Shown: positions 63,376 to 64,000 of the stretch, one piece after another
Position numbering within the stretch: the stretch's first letter is position 1
Layout of the letters: every line of letters begins with the position of its first letter
Assembly (NCBI GenBank): GCA_951217055.1
Contig: OX578279.1
Location: 31,708,173 to 31,772,172, forward strand
DNA length: 64,000 nt
Direction of reading: 5' to 3'
DNA from: Gerris lacustris
Lineage: Eukaryota; Arthropoda; Insecta; Hemiptera; Gerridae
Position numbers and translations under genes: made by a program
The notes under the pieces: model-generated
Databases searched by the model: none
Told to the model about the DNA's origin: nothing
The model's input: the letters and a program-made list of their open reading frames with translations, nothing else

Positions 63376-64000
63376 GACGACCTTCAACCCCTTCGTGACG
63401 CGTATTTCACCGTAAAATCAAGCTGTTTACATACTTTAGTTTTTGATTAGCTGTTGAATTAGTGGTTAAAAACTCTCTGTATAAAACATTTTTATTATTA
63501 TTTTTGTTTTCCACAAAGATTGGGTTTTATTTTATTTTTAAACCAATTTTATCACAGCTATACAACAATATGTTTGTAGAATTATTACCGATTATCTCAA
63601 AAGGTATATGATTACATTTTAAGTTAATTCCAATTAGTTTTATCACGCCCCCATAAGCATTATCCATATAACATCGTGTTAATTACTTTTGTTTAAATAT
63701 AATCCAAGCTTTAGATATTGCTTTTGTTTCTGATTTTAAAATCCCACGAATCTCCATTTAAACAACGAGTTACCGATCTTTTTCATTATGCTCTAATGAG
63801 GGTTCTAATATAATAATAATTAACTAAGGCAGTAGTGTCTTATCCTCATGAAAACCAGGTCACGTTAGCGTCAGGCTACTGCTTTTCTATGATGTCGATT
63901 TTGATTTTATAATTTTTTATTATTTAACTAAAGCCTTATCTTTAATAATCTCCATTGTTATGTCAACCATCGTGGTAGTCCGAAAATATATTTCTGTTGC
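63376..64000. other. AT-rich, no gene seen
   Basis: The rest of the window shows no exon. Confidence 0.4.

Overview
This 64 kb window looks like nuclear DNA from an arthropod, most likely an insect. It is very AT-rich and dense in inverted repeats, short non-autonomous transposons, retroelement fragments and simple repeats. It has no bacterial operons and no long open reading frame. Codon-length ORFs are almost all chance or repeat-derived. I read the window as mostly intron and 5' flank of one large plus-strand gene whose body lies beyond base 64000. I do not recognise the gene.

Three pieces of that gene can be supported. (1) A 30-nt microexon at 8985-9014. (2) A closed 5'-terminal coding exon at 45145-45247 (ATG ATG start, in-frame stop just upstream, donor CCAG|GTACAC, ends in phase 1). 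(3) A 27-nt microexon at 55501-55527. Read with two completing bases, the microexons encode TYPETRLFK-G and MYPEHLFK-G, so they are paralogous. The first exon's terminal G plus the microexon's leading GT makes a glycine codon, so 45145-45247 joins in frame to 55501-55527. Each microexon also starts with a donor-like sequence (AG|GTACGT and AG|GTATGT). This is the signature expected of recursive splicing or resplicing, as known for Drosophila Ubx microexons. The layout suggests two start sites, each linked to its own version of the same short peptide.

The rest is repeats. 1-8.9 kb: a long-armed foldback element with a nested tRNA-derived insertion, a five-unit ~300 bp array, copies of a family with a terminal stem-loop, a 5S-rRNA-like block, and a small transposon with 8-bp target duplications just upstream of the first microexon. 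9-42 kb: mostly featureless AT-rich DNA with scattered MITE-like elements, two ~0.6-0.75 kb direct repeats, a retroposon tail and a diverged 5S rRNA relic. 42.3-43.3 kb: a 577-bp palindrome inserted inside a stem-loop-family element. 49.7-52.9 kb: long (CA/TA)n tracts, a 51-bp duplication and the broken C-terminal end of a Ty3/Gypsy integrase. 57-63.4 kb: more stem-loop-family copies, a foldback element, and the third of three CTGAAGATG stem-loop modules resembling those of Penelope-like retroelements.

Frames, motifs and repeat pairings were checked by eye only. Family names and splicing behaviour are inference unless stated.
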